Below, piece by piece: positions 35,401-44,947 of a stretch of 64,000 nt of DNA. Below the pieces are notes generated by a model. The model ran no database searches. It saw nothing but the letters and a program-made list of their open reading frames with translations, and was not told the origin of the DNA. Numbering within the stretch: the stretch's first letter is position 1; each line of letters opens with the position of its first letter. The position numbers were made by a program, and so were the translations under genes. This stretch comes from Onthophagus taurus (taxonomy: Eukaryota; Arthropoda; Insecta; Coleoptera; Scarabaeidae): positions 18,917,501-18,981,500 of the forward strand of contig NC_091971.1 of assembly GCF_036711975.1 (NCBI RefSeq), in the 5' to 3' direction.

Positions 35401-36442
35401 TGAAGTTTTGATAAAATTTTCCATGTTACAATTTTCATTGATAACTTTCAAAATTTGCTATAAAATTCATTTCTTGAAGGATCCTTGTGAAAATATCACC
35501 AATTATTAATTAAAGTTTTGAAAAATCACATCCAGTTCTTGAGAAATAAATTTTTGAAACGAACGTCAATTTTTTCTAATTTTGTAGTTTCGCCGATTAA
35601 GTTTTAAAAATTCGTATAAAATGCAGTTCTTGGAATGTGAGTATGAAAATTTCCCAAAGTGTTAATAGAAGCGCCTTCTTTCCAATGAACCAACCCGTTT
35701 TGAAAAATAGTTTTTAGTTTTTGAGAAAACAATATTTGAAGTTTTGATAACTTTCAAAATTCGCTATAGAATTCATTTCTTAAAGAATCCTTGTGGAAAT
35801 ATCGCCAATTATTAATTAAAGTATCCTCTTTTTAGAGTTGCTTCGTTAGTTAAATCAGCATCAAAAAAGTTTTTGTATCTTGGATCCAAATATCACTTCA
35901 GAAATGCACCAGAAATTATAACCATAATGGCCGGATGAAGGGAATGCCGAATATCCGGTATCCGGCTTTTCCCAAAATCATTATTCCTTCCATCACTAAT
36001 GTACATATTTATTGAAAAGTTGATAATTTGAAAAAATTTTACTACTTAATGTTGATTATATTGTCCATAATTAGTATTATTTTGAGACAGCTTTCTAATT
36101 ATAATTAAATTAAACTTCTTACCTTGCTGCTAATGACATAGCCATAGGAAAAGTACCCATCGAGCTCCCACCCAATAAAAAATCACTACTAGTTTCCTGT
36201 TTTCCACCGAAAAACCCATAAAATACTCCGATTCCACACGAAATAACCAACATAGCGGTTAACACTAAGTAATCAACCCAAGAGAACGAATTTGTAATAA
36301 CTTCATGGTTATCTTCGCATACAACATTTTTGCTATCTTCTTTATCAGCTTCCTGACAATTTCCTTTTTGTATCAATGAAATAAAGATGAGAGTGACGAT
36401 AAAAATGATAAAGCTACATTTTTCTTTGGTTGAAACGGTCAT
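23436..36442 (-). CDS. SLC5-family sodium:solute symporter A (SMVT/SMCT-like)
   Basis: Plasma-membrane sodium-coupled transporter resembling the multivitamin (SLC5A6) and monocarboxylate (SLC5A8/12) subgroup; the substrate cannot be read from sequence. Seven coding exons with consistent phases: 36442-36123, 25438-25161, 25109-24887, 24826-24686, 24632-24414, 24275-24005 and 23954-23436, giving 656 residues. The N-terminus is hydrophobic with a possible signal anchor. Family landmarks are [17 protein letters not shown] (TM1), [67 protein letters not shown] and [14 protein letters not shown]. Near TM8 the Na2-site region reads SLGTVASALN, where paralogue B has [10 protein letters not shown]. 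The C-terminal tail is long and charged. Intron 1 is 10.7 kb and hosts nested transposons. Symporter B is a paralogue on the same strand. Confidence 0.93.
25680..26105 (+). mobile_element. Truncated copy of the hAT-derived, satellite-bearing element
   Basis: It begins 'actaatgatggaacg' and continues with 'ccggatatctgg', then sequence nearly identical to the 5' part of the element at 60.6 kb ('ataagatagctgataagat', 'aagatacaaaatgaac', 'ggatactttaattaataatt'). It ends within the first internal repeat unit, where piggyBac-like DNA starts. Confidence 0.65.
26220..26921 (+). pseudogene. piggyBac-type transposase fragment
   Basis: The plus strand around 26580-26850 encodes [20 protein letters not shown], then [20 protein letters not shown] and MRCIRFD, then RPDRVKTDK. 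This matches the 'GLLYLAGV…LW..DGTGI…FL.RCLRFDD' segment at the start of the piggyBac catalytic domain. An acidic N-terminal region is suggested upstream (26270-26380). It covers a different part of the protein than the fragment at 246-578. Stops and a missing C-terminus show that it is dead. Confidence 0.8.
26947..26980. repeat. Perfect 15-bp-arm hairpin
   Basis: 'aaatgtttattatcc' is followed after four bases by its exact reverse complement. It sits between the piggyBac fragment and the hAT-derived element and could be a transposon-end remnant. Confidence 0.6.
28242..31927. mobile_element. Foldback element with tandem-repeat arms and 9-bp target duplication
   Basis: The left end 'atgtggctgaagttagattc' is the inverse of the right end, and 'ttaaaatct' stands directly outside both ends (28233-28241 and 31928-31936), a perfect 9-bp target duplication. 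The unique outer part of each arm is about 150 bp. Inward, each arm is an array of ~162-bp units ('ggtcctctggtatc', 'cagatttgccgtaggggcc', 'gactgcagcaccct'): about seven units on the left (28390-29525) and ten on the right (30000-31760), in opposite orientation. The 475-bp loop holds one small open frame. Nine-base duplications are typical of Mutator-like and foldback elements. Confidence 0.88.
29558..29836 (+). CDS. Small open frame in the foldback loop, unknown
   Basis: A 92-codon frame lies exactly in the unique loop between the repeat arms. The product is polar, rich in Ser, Asn, Thr and Glu, with no motif I recognise and no clear signal peptide or membrane segment. It could be the remains of a gene captured by the element or a chance frame in AT-rich DNA. 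No ortholog or expression is shown. Confidence 0.25.
   Translation: MLLLLYNNIEIKERSTNANETIILNSNSPILKRSSPTISQLLVSNVSLFSNIHDRLDEEHLSEPSTDNETFISKAQLPTLQVEPCQYKKHII
32080..32531 (+). repeat. LINE-like 3' tail / dispersed repeat
   Basis: The segment ends 'agtgcgagaaagtaaaaa', with earlier blocks 'tccatcaaaatgtcgaggtc' and 'tttgcacgattacaatactt'. This layout is familiar from 3' ends of beetle RTE-like LINEs. Its 5' part resembles the first 135 bases of the window. No protein motif is present, so the class is inferred. Confidence 0.4.
32700..34262 (-). pseudogene. Transposase-like gene of an unclassified family (copy 1)
   Basis: The first 280 or so codons are open from the Met at 34262. They show a Cys cluster likely to bind zinc (CTTC at residues 28-31, CYFCAC at 62-67), an acidic linker, [11 protein letters not shown], then [19 protein letters not shown] and [11 protein letters not shown]. 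The last two look like the first strands of an RNase-H fold (D in FIDSS and GDY). A frameshift near 33430 leads into [16 protein letters not shown], then [19 protein letters not shown]. After a stop near 33041 the frame continues with MSLKLHF, GERFHQD and [10 protein letters not shown] know this motif set from unnamed proteins in many arthropod genomes, but no superfamily name. Terminal inverted repeats around it support transposase function. One frameshift and one stop make this copy non-functional. Confidence 0.7.
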
Positions 36443-38300
36443 AATAAACCCAATTTTCTTTTTATTTCAATTTAAAATTAATAAAAAATCTTAAAAAAAA
36501 AAAATAATTGACGAAGGCAATTCGGAAAATATACAACAAAAACTTACTTGTTAATAAAAAAAAATCTCACCCTATATATCTTATTTTTAATTCCTCCAAA
36601 AATGTCCTAAATTGAATCTGAATGATTTGCCTGCTTGAATTACACCTGTATTTCATTCGCGAAATTAAATGTTTAAATCGAACTAATCAAGAATAACTTG
36701 AAACTGAAGTGAAACGATAACGAATTTTTCTGGAACTGATTCTTTTTTTTCTTTCTCGTTTTCTGCTTACAACAATAAAACTGTAACTGAACAAAATTCT
36801 GAACTGAATGTATCACCTCTACAGTTTGGCTTCTCTTTAATAAACTCCGTCCTAATTGATTCGAGTTGTTCAAGTTCGACGTCGCTGAAAATCATCGGTT
36901 TGTAGAGGTGGTAAACGAGAAGGAGAAGAAGTTGACACAGCTTTCGTGAATTGAGAATTAGCTGGATTCTTCAGCTTTAGATTTGGTTGAGTCGGGTTTA
37001 AATTAAAATCTTAATTATTTTATTTATTTTAAGTATGTAGCGGAAAGCTAAAACCATAGCAATTAACGAAAAGCGGTTAATTCCAGCTAGATTAATTAAA
37101 AAGGACAATTAAAAAGGAATTGAAAATACTTAAGAAGTACACACAGCTGGTGATATTTCGCGAATTACTGAAAATAACTTCAAATAATTCTTCATCAAGT
37201 TCAAACTCAATTGAAACATACTTTTACGTCTTAAACATATTTTTTGCGTTGTTTGTGACGATTTTAGAAATAAGGTTTTAATTAACACAAAGTAGGACGC
37301 AAGAGGGTTTAGGAATATGAGACGTTGAAATCAGATCTTAACTGGTAAAAACAGATTTATCTAGTTTCGATCAGCTATCTTAGCACAATATGCACACGTG
37401 GAAATGAATCGACCAGTTTTGATTGCCATCGATTAGAAATTTATATTTATTTAAATTTATTCATAATAATTATCGTTTCGTAAACAAGAAAAAGAAAACT
37501 ATCGTCCTAATAACAATAATTCATTAACAAATAATATAAATTAATTTTTTTGTTCATTTAAAAAAAAAATTAAGGTTAGATATTAACTGCCATCTGTCAT
37601 TTTGACGTTTATAGGTTATTTTATTGGTTTTTCGTTGTCAAAATTAATGGATGTCAAAAGTTGACATTGACGTATGTATTTCCTTTAAAATTTAATTCTT
37701 ACATATTCATTTGTGTGCAAATTTCTAAATAATGAGCGATAGAAAAAAATGTTGGGTTGGGTCGTTTGTGAATCTTCGTGGATGGAAAGGTGAAGAACAG
37801 GTATAAAAGAAGTACGAAGAACGTGTTGAGCGTAAAACGAAGGATATAACCGGATAAAACCGATGATGGCGGTCAAAACTGGATAAAACCGAAAATCTTG
37901 GTGTCGCAGAAACTTGTTGCTTTAGTGTACGAACTGGCCGTTTGTTCATTGAAATCGGCTGGTTCTCGCTGTTGATGTTGAGATACGGAGGAATTGGGAT
38001 GTTACTAAACGTCATTCGATTTTATTGGGATCAATTGATACGAGACACCCCGTCAAAAAGTTATAATTTGAAAAGTTGTTAAGAGATTTACAACTTTATT
38101 GACAATTTTCGGATACTTTATACTATAGTAATCAATATATTGTTATAATTTTGTGAGTAATTAAAAAAATGGTGATTTTAAAATAACTTGGGAGTTAAAT
38201 TACAAAAAAAAACCGTCATAACGTTTTGTTATACAGAGTGGTTCATCCTTAATCGAAAACAAAGCTTGTTTCTGTAAAAGTATTAAAATTTAACCCACAT
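36443..38300. other. Upstream region of symporter A and unassigned DNA
   Basis: The portion near 36450 should contain the symporter promoter and leader. Several short frames on the minus strand (around 36.7-36.9 and 37.7-38.0 kb) have compositions typical of chance frames, and I do not call them. 'tacagagtggttcatcc' near 38234 looks like a transposon end preceding the satellite. Confidence 0.35.
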
Positions 38301-41300
38301 TTCTCATGATCCAATTTTTAATAATGTCTAAGGTACAGGTGTTAAAAGTAAAAACTTTATTTTCGTTTTTCTTAAATAACTTCGCTTATTCCAGGAATAT
38401 TAACGTGAAAATTCTATGATAGTGATCAATGGATTAAAACTGTTTATTGGATATGTTTTATAGGCTAATTTTAAATAATTTTTGTACAAAACATTTTATT
38501 CCATCAGTTATAATTATTGAGTTATAGAAGATATTTGTTAAAATACTTGAAAATTCTTAATTTTTGGGGCTGAGGTTGGTATAACTGATCGGTGGATTCA
38601 AATTGCTTATTGGATATATTATATAGGCTAATTTTTAACCTTTTTTGTATGAAACGTTTTATTCCATCAGTTATAATTATTGAGTTATAGAAGAAACTTG
38701 TTGAAATACTTGAAAATTCCTAATTGTTGGGAGTTGAGATTGGTACAACTGATTGGTGGATGAAAACTGTTTATTGGATATGTTTTATAGGCTAATTCTA
38801 AATAATTTTTGTACAAAACGTTTTATTCCATCAGTTATAATTATTGAGTTATAGAAGATATTTGTTAAAATACTTGAAAATTCTTAATTTTTGGGGCTGA
38901 GGTTGGTATAACTGATCGGTGGATTCAAATTGCTTATTGGATATATTATATAGGCTAATTTTAAACCTTTTTTGTATGAAACGTTTTATTCCATCAGTTA
39001 TAATTATTGAGTTATAGAAGAAACTTGTTGAAATACTTGAAAATTCCTAATTGTTGGGGGTTGCGATTGGTACAACTGATCGGTGGATGAAAACTGTTTA
39101 TTGGATATGTTTTATAGGCTAATTCTAAATAATTTTTGTACAAAACATTTTATTCCATCAGTTATAATTATTGAGTTATAGAAGATATTTGTTGAAATAC
39201 TTGAAAATTCTTAATTTTTGGGGTTGAGGTTGGTATAACTGATAGGTGGATTAAAATTGCTTGCTGGATATATTATATAGGCTAATTCTAAACCTTTTCT
39301 GTATGAAACGTTTTATTCCATAAGTGATAGTTATTGAGTTATAGCAAACTGTTGAAATAATTAAAAATTTGTAATTGTTGGAGTTGCGGTTTTTACTACT
39401 GATCGATGGATGAAAACTGTTTATTGGATATGTTTTGTAGGCTAATTCTAAATAATTTTGTACAAAACGTTTTATTCCATCAGTTATAATTATTGAGTTA
39501 TGGAAGATATTTGTTGAAATACTTAAAAATTCTTAATTTTTGGGGTTGAGGTTGGTATAACTGATAGGTGGATTAAAATTGCTTGCTGGATATATTATAT
39601 AGGCTAATTCTAAACCTTTTCTGTATGAAACGTTTTATTCCATAAGTGATAGTTATTGAGTTATAGCAAACTGTTGAAATAATTAAAAATTTGTAATTTT
39701 TGGGTTTAAGGTTGGTATTACTAATCGATGGATTAAAACTGTCTGTTGGATATGGTTTTTAGGCTAATTCTAAATCATTTTTGTATGAAACGTTTTATTT
39801 CATCAGTTATAGTTATTGAGTTATAGAAGAAATTGTTGAAATAATTGAAAATTTTTAATTGTTGGAGTAGCGGTTGGTACTACTGATCGATGGATGAAAA
39901 CTGTTTATTGGATATGTTTTATAGGCTAATTCTAAATAATTTTTGTACAAAACGTTTTATTCCATCAGTTATAATTATTGAGTTATAGAAGATATTTGTT
40001 AAAATACTTGAAAATTTTTAATTTTTGGGGTTGAGGTTGGTATAACTGATCAATTTATTAAAATTGCTTGTTGGATATATTATATAGACTAATTCTAAAC
40101 CTTTTTTGTATGAAACGTTTTATTCCATAAGTGATAGTTATAGAGTATTAGAAAAAATTGATGAAATAATTAAAAATTTGTAATTTTTGGGTTTAGGGTT
40201 GATATTACTAATCGATGAATTAAAACTGTTTGTTGGATATGGTTTTTAGGCTAATTCTAAATCATTTTTGTATGAAACGTTTTATTCCATCAGTTATAAT
40301 TATTGAGTTATCGAAGAAACTTGTTGAAATACTTGAAAATTCCTAATTGTTGGGGTTGAGATTGGTACAAGTAATCGGTGGATGAAAACTGTTTATTGGA
40401 CATGTTTTATAGGCTAATTCGAAATAATTTTTGTACAAAACGTTTTATTCCATCAGTTATAATTATTGAGTTATAGAAGATATTTGTTGAAATACTTGAA
40501 AATTCTTAATTTTTGGGGTTGAGGTTGGTAACTAATAGGTGGATTAAAATTTCTTGCTGTATATATTATATAGGCTAATTCTAAACCTTTTTTGTATGAA
40601 ACGTTTTATTCCATAAGTGATAGATTGAGTTTTAGAAAACATTGTTGAAATAATTAAAAATTTGTAATTTTTGGGTTTAGGGTTGGTGTTACTAATCGAT
40701 GGATTAAAACTGTCTGTTGGATATGGTTTTTAGGCTAATTCTAAATTATTTTTGTATGAAACGTTTTATTCCATCAGTTATAGTTATTGAGTTATAGAAG
40801 AAATGGTTGAAATACTTGAAAATTCTTAATTGTTGGGGTTGAGGTTGGTACTACTAATCGATGGATTAAAACTGTTTATTGGATATGTTTTATAGGCTAA
40901 TTCTAAATAATTTTTGTACAAAACGTTTTATTCCATGAGTTATAATTATTGAGTTATAGAAGATATTTGTTGAAATACTTGAAAATTCTTAATTTTTGGG
41001 GTTGAGGTTGGTATAACTGATCGGTGGATTAAAATTGTTTGTTGGATATATTATATAGGCTAATTCTAAACCTTTTTTGTATGAAACGTTTTATTCCATA
41101 AGTGATGGTTATTGAGTTATAGAAGAAACTTGTTGAAATACTTGAAAATTCTTCGTTGTTGAGGTTGAAATTGGTACAACTGATCGGTGGATTACAATTG
41201 CTTGTTGGATATGTTTTATAGGATAATTTTGTATAATTTTTGTATGAAACGTTTTATTCCATAAGTGATAGTTATTGAGTTATAGAAAACATTGTGGAAA

Positions 41301-42600
41301 TAATTAAAAATTTGTAATTTTTGGGTTTAGGGTTGGCATTACTAATCGATGGATTAAAACTGTTTGTTCGATATGGTTTTTAGGCGAATTCTAAATCATT
41401 TTTGTATGAAACGTTTTATTCCATTAGTTATAATTATTGAGTTATAGAAGAAACTTGTTGAAATACTTGAAAATTTTTAATTTTTGGGGTTGAGGTTGGT
41501 ATAACTGATCAATTTATTAAAATTGCTTGTTGGATATATTATATAGACTAATTGTAAACCTTTTTTGTATGAAACGTTTTATTCCATAAGTGATAGTTAT
41601 AGAGTTATAGAAAAAATTGATGAAATAATTAAAAATTTTTAATTTTTGAGTTTAGGGTTGATATTACTAATCGATGAATTAAAACTGTTTGTTGGATATA
41701 GTTTTTAGGCTAATTCTAAATCATTTTTGTATGAAACGTTTTATTCCATCAGTTATAATTATTGAGTTATCGAAGAAACTTGTTTAAATACTTGAAAATT
41801 CCTAATTGTTGGGGTTGAGATTGGTACAAGTAATCGGTGGATGAAAACTGTTTATTGGACATGTTTTATAGGCTAATTCTAAATAATTTTTGTACAAAAC
41901 ATTTTATTCCATCAGTTATAATTATTGAGTTATAGAAGATATTTGTTGAAATACTTGAAAATTCTTAATTTTTGGGGTTGAGGTTGGTATAACTGATAGG
42001 TGGATTAAAATTGCTTGCTGGATATATTATATAGGCTAATTCTAAACCTTTTTTGTATGAAACGTTTTATTCCATAAGTGATAGTTATTGAGTTATAGCA
42101 AACTGTTGAAATAATTAAAAATTTGTAATTTTTGGGTTTAGGATTGGTATTACTAATCGATGGATTAAAACTGTTTGTTCGATTGGTTTTTAGGCTAATT
42201 TTAAATAATTTTTGTATGAAACGTTTTATTCCATCAGTTATAGTTATTGAGTTATAGAAGAAATTATTGAAATAATTGAAAATTTTTAATTGTTGGAGTT
42301 GCGGTTGGTACTACTGATCGATGGATGAAAACTGTTTATTGGATATGTTTTATAGGCTAATTCTAAATAATTTTTGTACAAAACATTTCATTCCATCAGT
42401 TATAATTATTGAGTTATAGAAGATATTTGTTGAAATACTTGAAAATTCTTAATTTTTGGGGTTGAGGTTGGTATAACTGATCGGTGGATTAAAATTGCTT
42501 GCTGGATTATTAGGTATATAGGGTAATTCTAAACGTTTTTTGTATGAAACGTTTTATTCCATAAGTGATAGTTATTGAGTTATAGAAAACATTGTTGAAT
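38300..42600 (+). repeat. 163-bp satellite array with dimeric higher-order structure
   Basis: About 26 tandem monomers, each marked by 'cgttttattccatcagttat' and 'ttattgagttatagaa'. Marker spacing is 163, 164, 163, 164, 163 over the first copies. Two monomer types alternate. One has 'gtacaaaacg', 'gatatttgttgaaat' and 'ggatatattatataggct'; the other has 'gtatgaaacg', 'gaaacttgttgaaat' and 'ggatatgttttataggct'. This gives a ~327-bp higher-order unit. Blocks of units in the second half (near 40.0-40.6 and 41.45-42.1 kb) look duplicated as longer segments. There is no coding potential. It lies between the two symporter genes. Confidence 0.9.
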
Positions 42601-42984
42601 CCTTTGACCATGTATAAAATGTTTGTTCTGATCCTTGTTGTCACCTCCACAACAGATATGAAAGTCAATTTGCCGAGAATAACAATAAGCATCTTACACT
42701 AATGCTTTATATAGACTCTATCTGCAGTTGTTGTAAATCGTAACACAAACCAACAGCATTATGTACTTCATGATTCATCAACATGTAGAAAGTGTTGGCT
42801 CTAATTTTTTTGATGCAATGGTATTCGTTTTTTCTTGAGTTCCTTTGCCCATCATTTTTGTTTTGTTAGATAGAATAGCATACTACATAAATACTAAATT
42901 TATTACAATTACAGCATATGCGAAAACACTAAACGTGTAGTTTTTTCTATTTTACTAAATTAACTGGAATTAATTAAATATGTA
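42601..42984. other. Unassigned sequence between satellite and hAT-derived element
   Basis: I see nothing recognisable: no long frame, no inverted repeat and no RNA gene. Confidence 0.4.
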
Positions 42985-44150
42985 TGTCATAGTTGTGGAA
43001 CGGATATACGGCAACTATCCGGTATCCGGACTATGCGGCCATTTTTTAACCAAATATCCGGCTTTGGCAGGATATAAAAACCTATTACTTAATACTCCAC
43101 CATTCACAGGAATTAGTATCTCTTTTAGGTTTTGGACACTGCAGATAATAATCAAGTTCAACCCCAATAGGACTCTCTTCATTGAATACAACCTTCTTTA
43201 TATCAGATTTGTCATTAGCAACCTCATTGTAACAATCCCAATACGATATATAAAATCTCTTGTTGCAGTTTCGTCTAGTTTTCTTCTCTTGGCTTGTAAT
43301 TCATCATCACATTCGTTACTAACAGCACTGTCGCTGTTATAACTTTCGATTATTAATTAAAGTATCCTCTTTTTAATGCAAAAAGCCGTTTTGAAAAATC
43401 ACTTTCAGTTCTTGAGAAATCAATTTTTGAAATAATCGACAATATTTTCGAATTTTGCAATTTTTGCCGATTAAGTTTTAAAAATTCGTATAAAATCCAT
43501 TTCTTGGAATATGAGTTTGAAAATTTTCCAAAGTGTTAATAAAAGTGTCCTCTTGCCAATGAACCAACAGATTTTGAAAAATTACTTTTAGTTTTTGAGA
43601 AAACCATATTTGAAGTTTTGATAAAATTTTCGATGTTGCAATTTTCATCGATAACTTGCAAAATTCGCTATAAAATTCATTTGTTGAAGGATCCTTGCGG
43701 AAATATCACCAATTATTAATTATAGTATCCTCTTTCTAATGCAACAAGCCGTTTTAAAAAATCGCTTTTAGTTTTTGAGAAATAAATTTTTGAAACGAAC
43801 GACAATTTTTTCGAATTTTGTAATTTTCGCCGATTAAGTTTTAAAAATCCGTATAAAATCCAGTTCTTGGAATATGAGTATGAAAATCTCCCAACGTGTT
43901 AATAAAAGTGTCCTCTTTCCAATGAACCAACCCGTTTTGAAAAATAACTTTTAGTTTTTGAGAAAACAATATTTGAAGTTTTGATTAAATTTTCGATGTT
44001 GCAATTTTCATCGATAACTTTCAAAATTCGCTATAAAATTCATTTCTTGTAGAATCCTTGTGGAAATATCACCAATTATTAATTATATTATCCTCTTTTT
44101 AATGCAAAAAGCCGTTTTGACAAATCACTTTTAGTTCTTGAGAAATAAAG
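42985..44150 (-). mobile_element. hAT-derived, satellite-bearing element, third copy
   Basis: It starts 'agttgtggaacggatata', followed by 'atccggtatccgg', then a block nearly identical to 27.1-27.35 kb ('aatactccaccattcacagg', encoding CEWWS on the minus strand). About two and a half copies of the ~363-bp internal repeat follow. The expected right end is missing: the last repeat breaks off at an 'agagagagag' run near 44150. Confidence 0.7.
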
Positions 44151-44947
44151 AGAGAGAGAGTGAAAGATATTTATTTCAGCTTATCACAATACAATTAAAT
44201 ATTAAATAAAATTATTATACAATGTAAAAGAATCCTTTTAAGAATCCACGATTTTCTTGTAAATAGTGTCAAAATTTGAGGATTGAAAAAGAGGAGAAAG
44301 GTTTGAGGAGATATTTTTGTAGGCTTTTTGTGCGAGGAGAGATATTCGTTGAGTAATGGGAATCATTTGGAATTTTTCATAAAGGATAATAAATTAATTA
44401 ATTAATAAATTATATTATGTAAGCTTTATGGATTTACACAGTGGATTTATACCACAGCTTGATACAAATTTATTTATTTATTTAATTAGTCTTCAGCTGT
44501 GGATTAACTTTTGAACAAGAAGAGATTTTTTGAAGAGTATAACTGCAAATTGTTCATATTTTGAAGTTTATTACTAAGGATACTATGGCTTCCGTTCGTT
44601 TTCCACCAGTAATTTTCCTTGTACGGCTACTACTATAAGTCTCGTTTATTTCCACGCTGTCTATTTCCATTTCATCGTCTCTTTGTTCTTTACATTTTAT
44701 TGCAGTCGCATTACAAACGTATATTAAACGTGAATATTGACACTACATTGACTACCTGATGCCCTAGCCCACCGATAAATGGACGAGCATCGAACAAAAC
44801 AATTTCTGTTTACAATTATTTGTCATTATTATATAAATTAATTCACGGAACATCTGATAGAGGCAAACAAAGTAAAATTAGGGCATTATAAATCAACATA
44901 AACATTAAACATAGTTAATTGAAAAATCTTTTTTATTAAAATAATTA
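44151..44947. other. Downstream region of symporter B
   Basis: No gene is seen. The stretch contains AT-rich low-complexity runs ('atttatttatttattt' near 44470), and 'gtgaaagatatttatttcag' at its left edge looks like a retroelement tail. The part nearest 44947 should include the 3' UTR. Confidence 0.35.

Larger units (their letters stand above)
27040..35998 (-). mobile_element. hAT-derived element with internal satellite, carrying a 7-kb nested transposon
   Basis: The outer ends are 'tagtggtggaacgg' on the left and '…ccatcacta' on the right, each followed inward by 'atccgg' repeats. Next to the left end, the minus strand encodes SCEWWS and the preceding region of a hAT transposase C-terminus, so the 3' end of the ancestral gene is on the left. 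The rest of the gene is replaced by copies of a repeat made of two related ~180-bp halves ('tttttgagaaataaatttttgaaa', 'tcgctataaaattcatttctt' types), seen at 27340-27998 and 35083-35840. The 27999-35079 segment interrupts one repeat unit. A 25-bp direct repeat lies just outside both ends. Confidence 0.7.

Noticed and set aside
27340-36000. CRISPR-like array of regularly spaced repeats
   Set aside because: The units are contiguous long tandem repeats without unique spacers, in eukaryotic DNA with introns.
37685-38015. Two overlapping minus-strand frames of 63 and 96 codons
   Set aside because: There is no recognisable motif and no splice or homology support; probably chance frames.
42510-43342. 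Frames of 60 and 120 codons at the satellite edge and over the hAT-derived copy
   Set aside because: Both run through repeat DNA; the longer one is antisense to the remnant hAT C-terminus (CEWWS).
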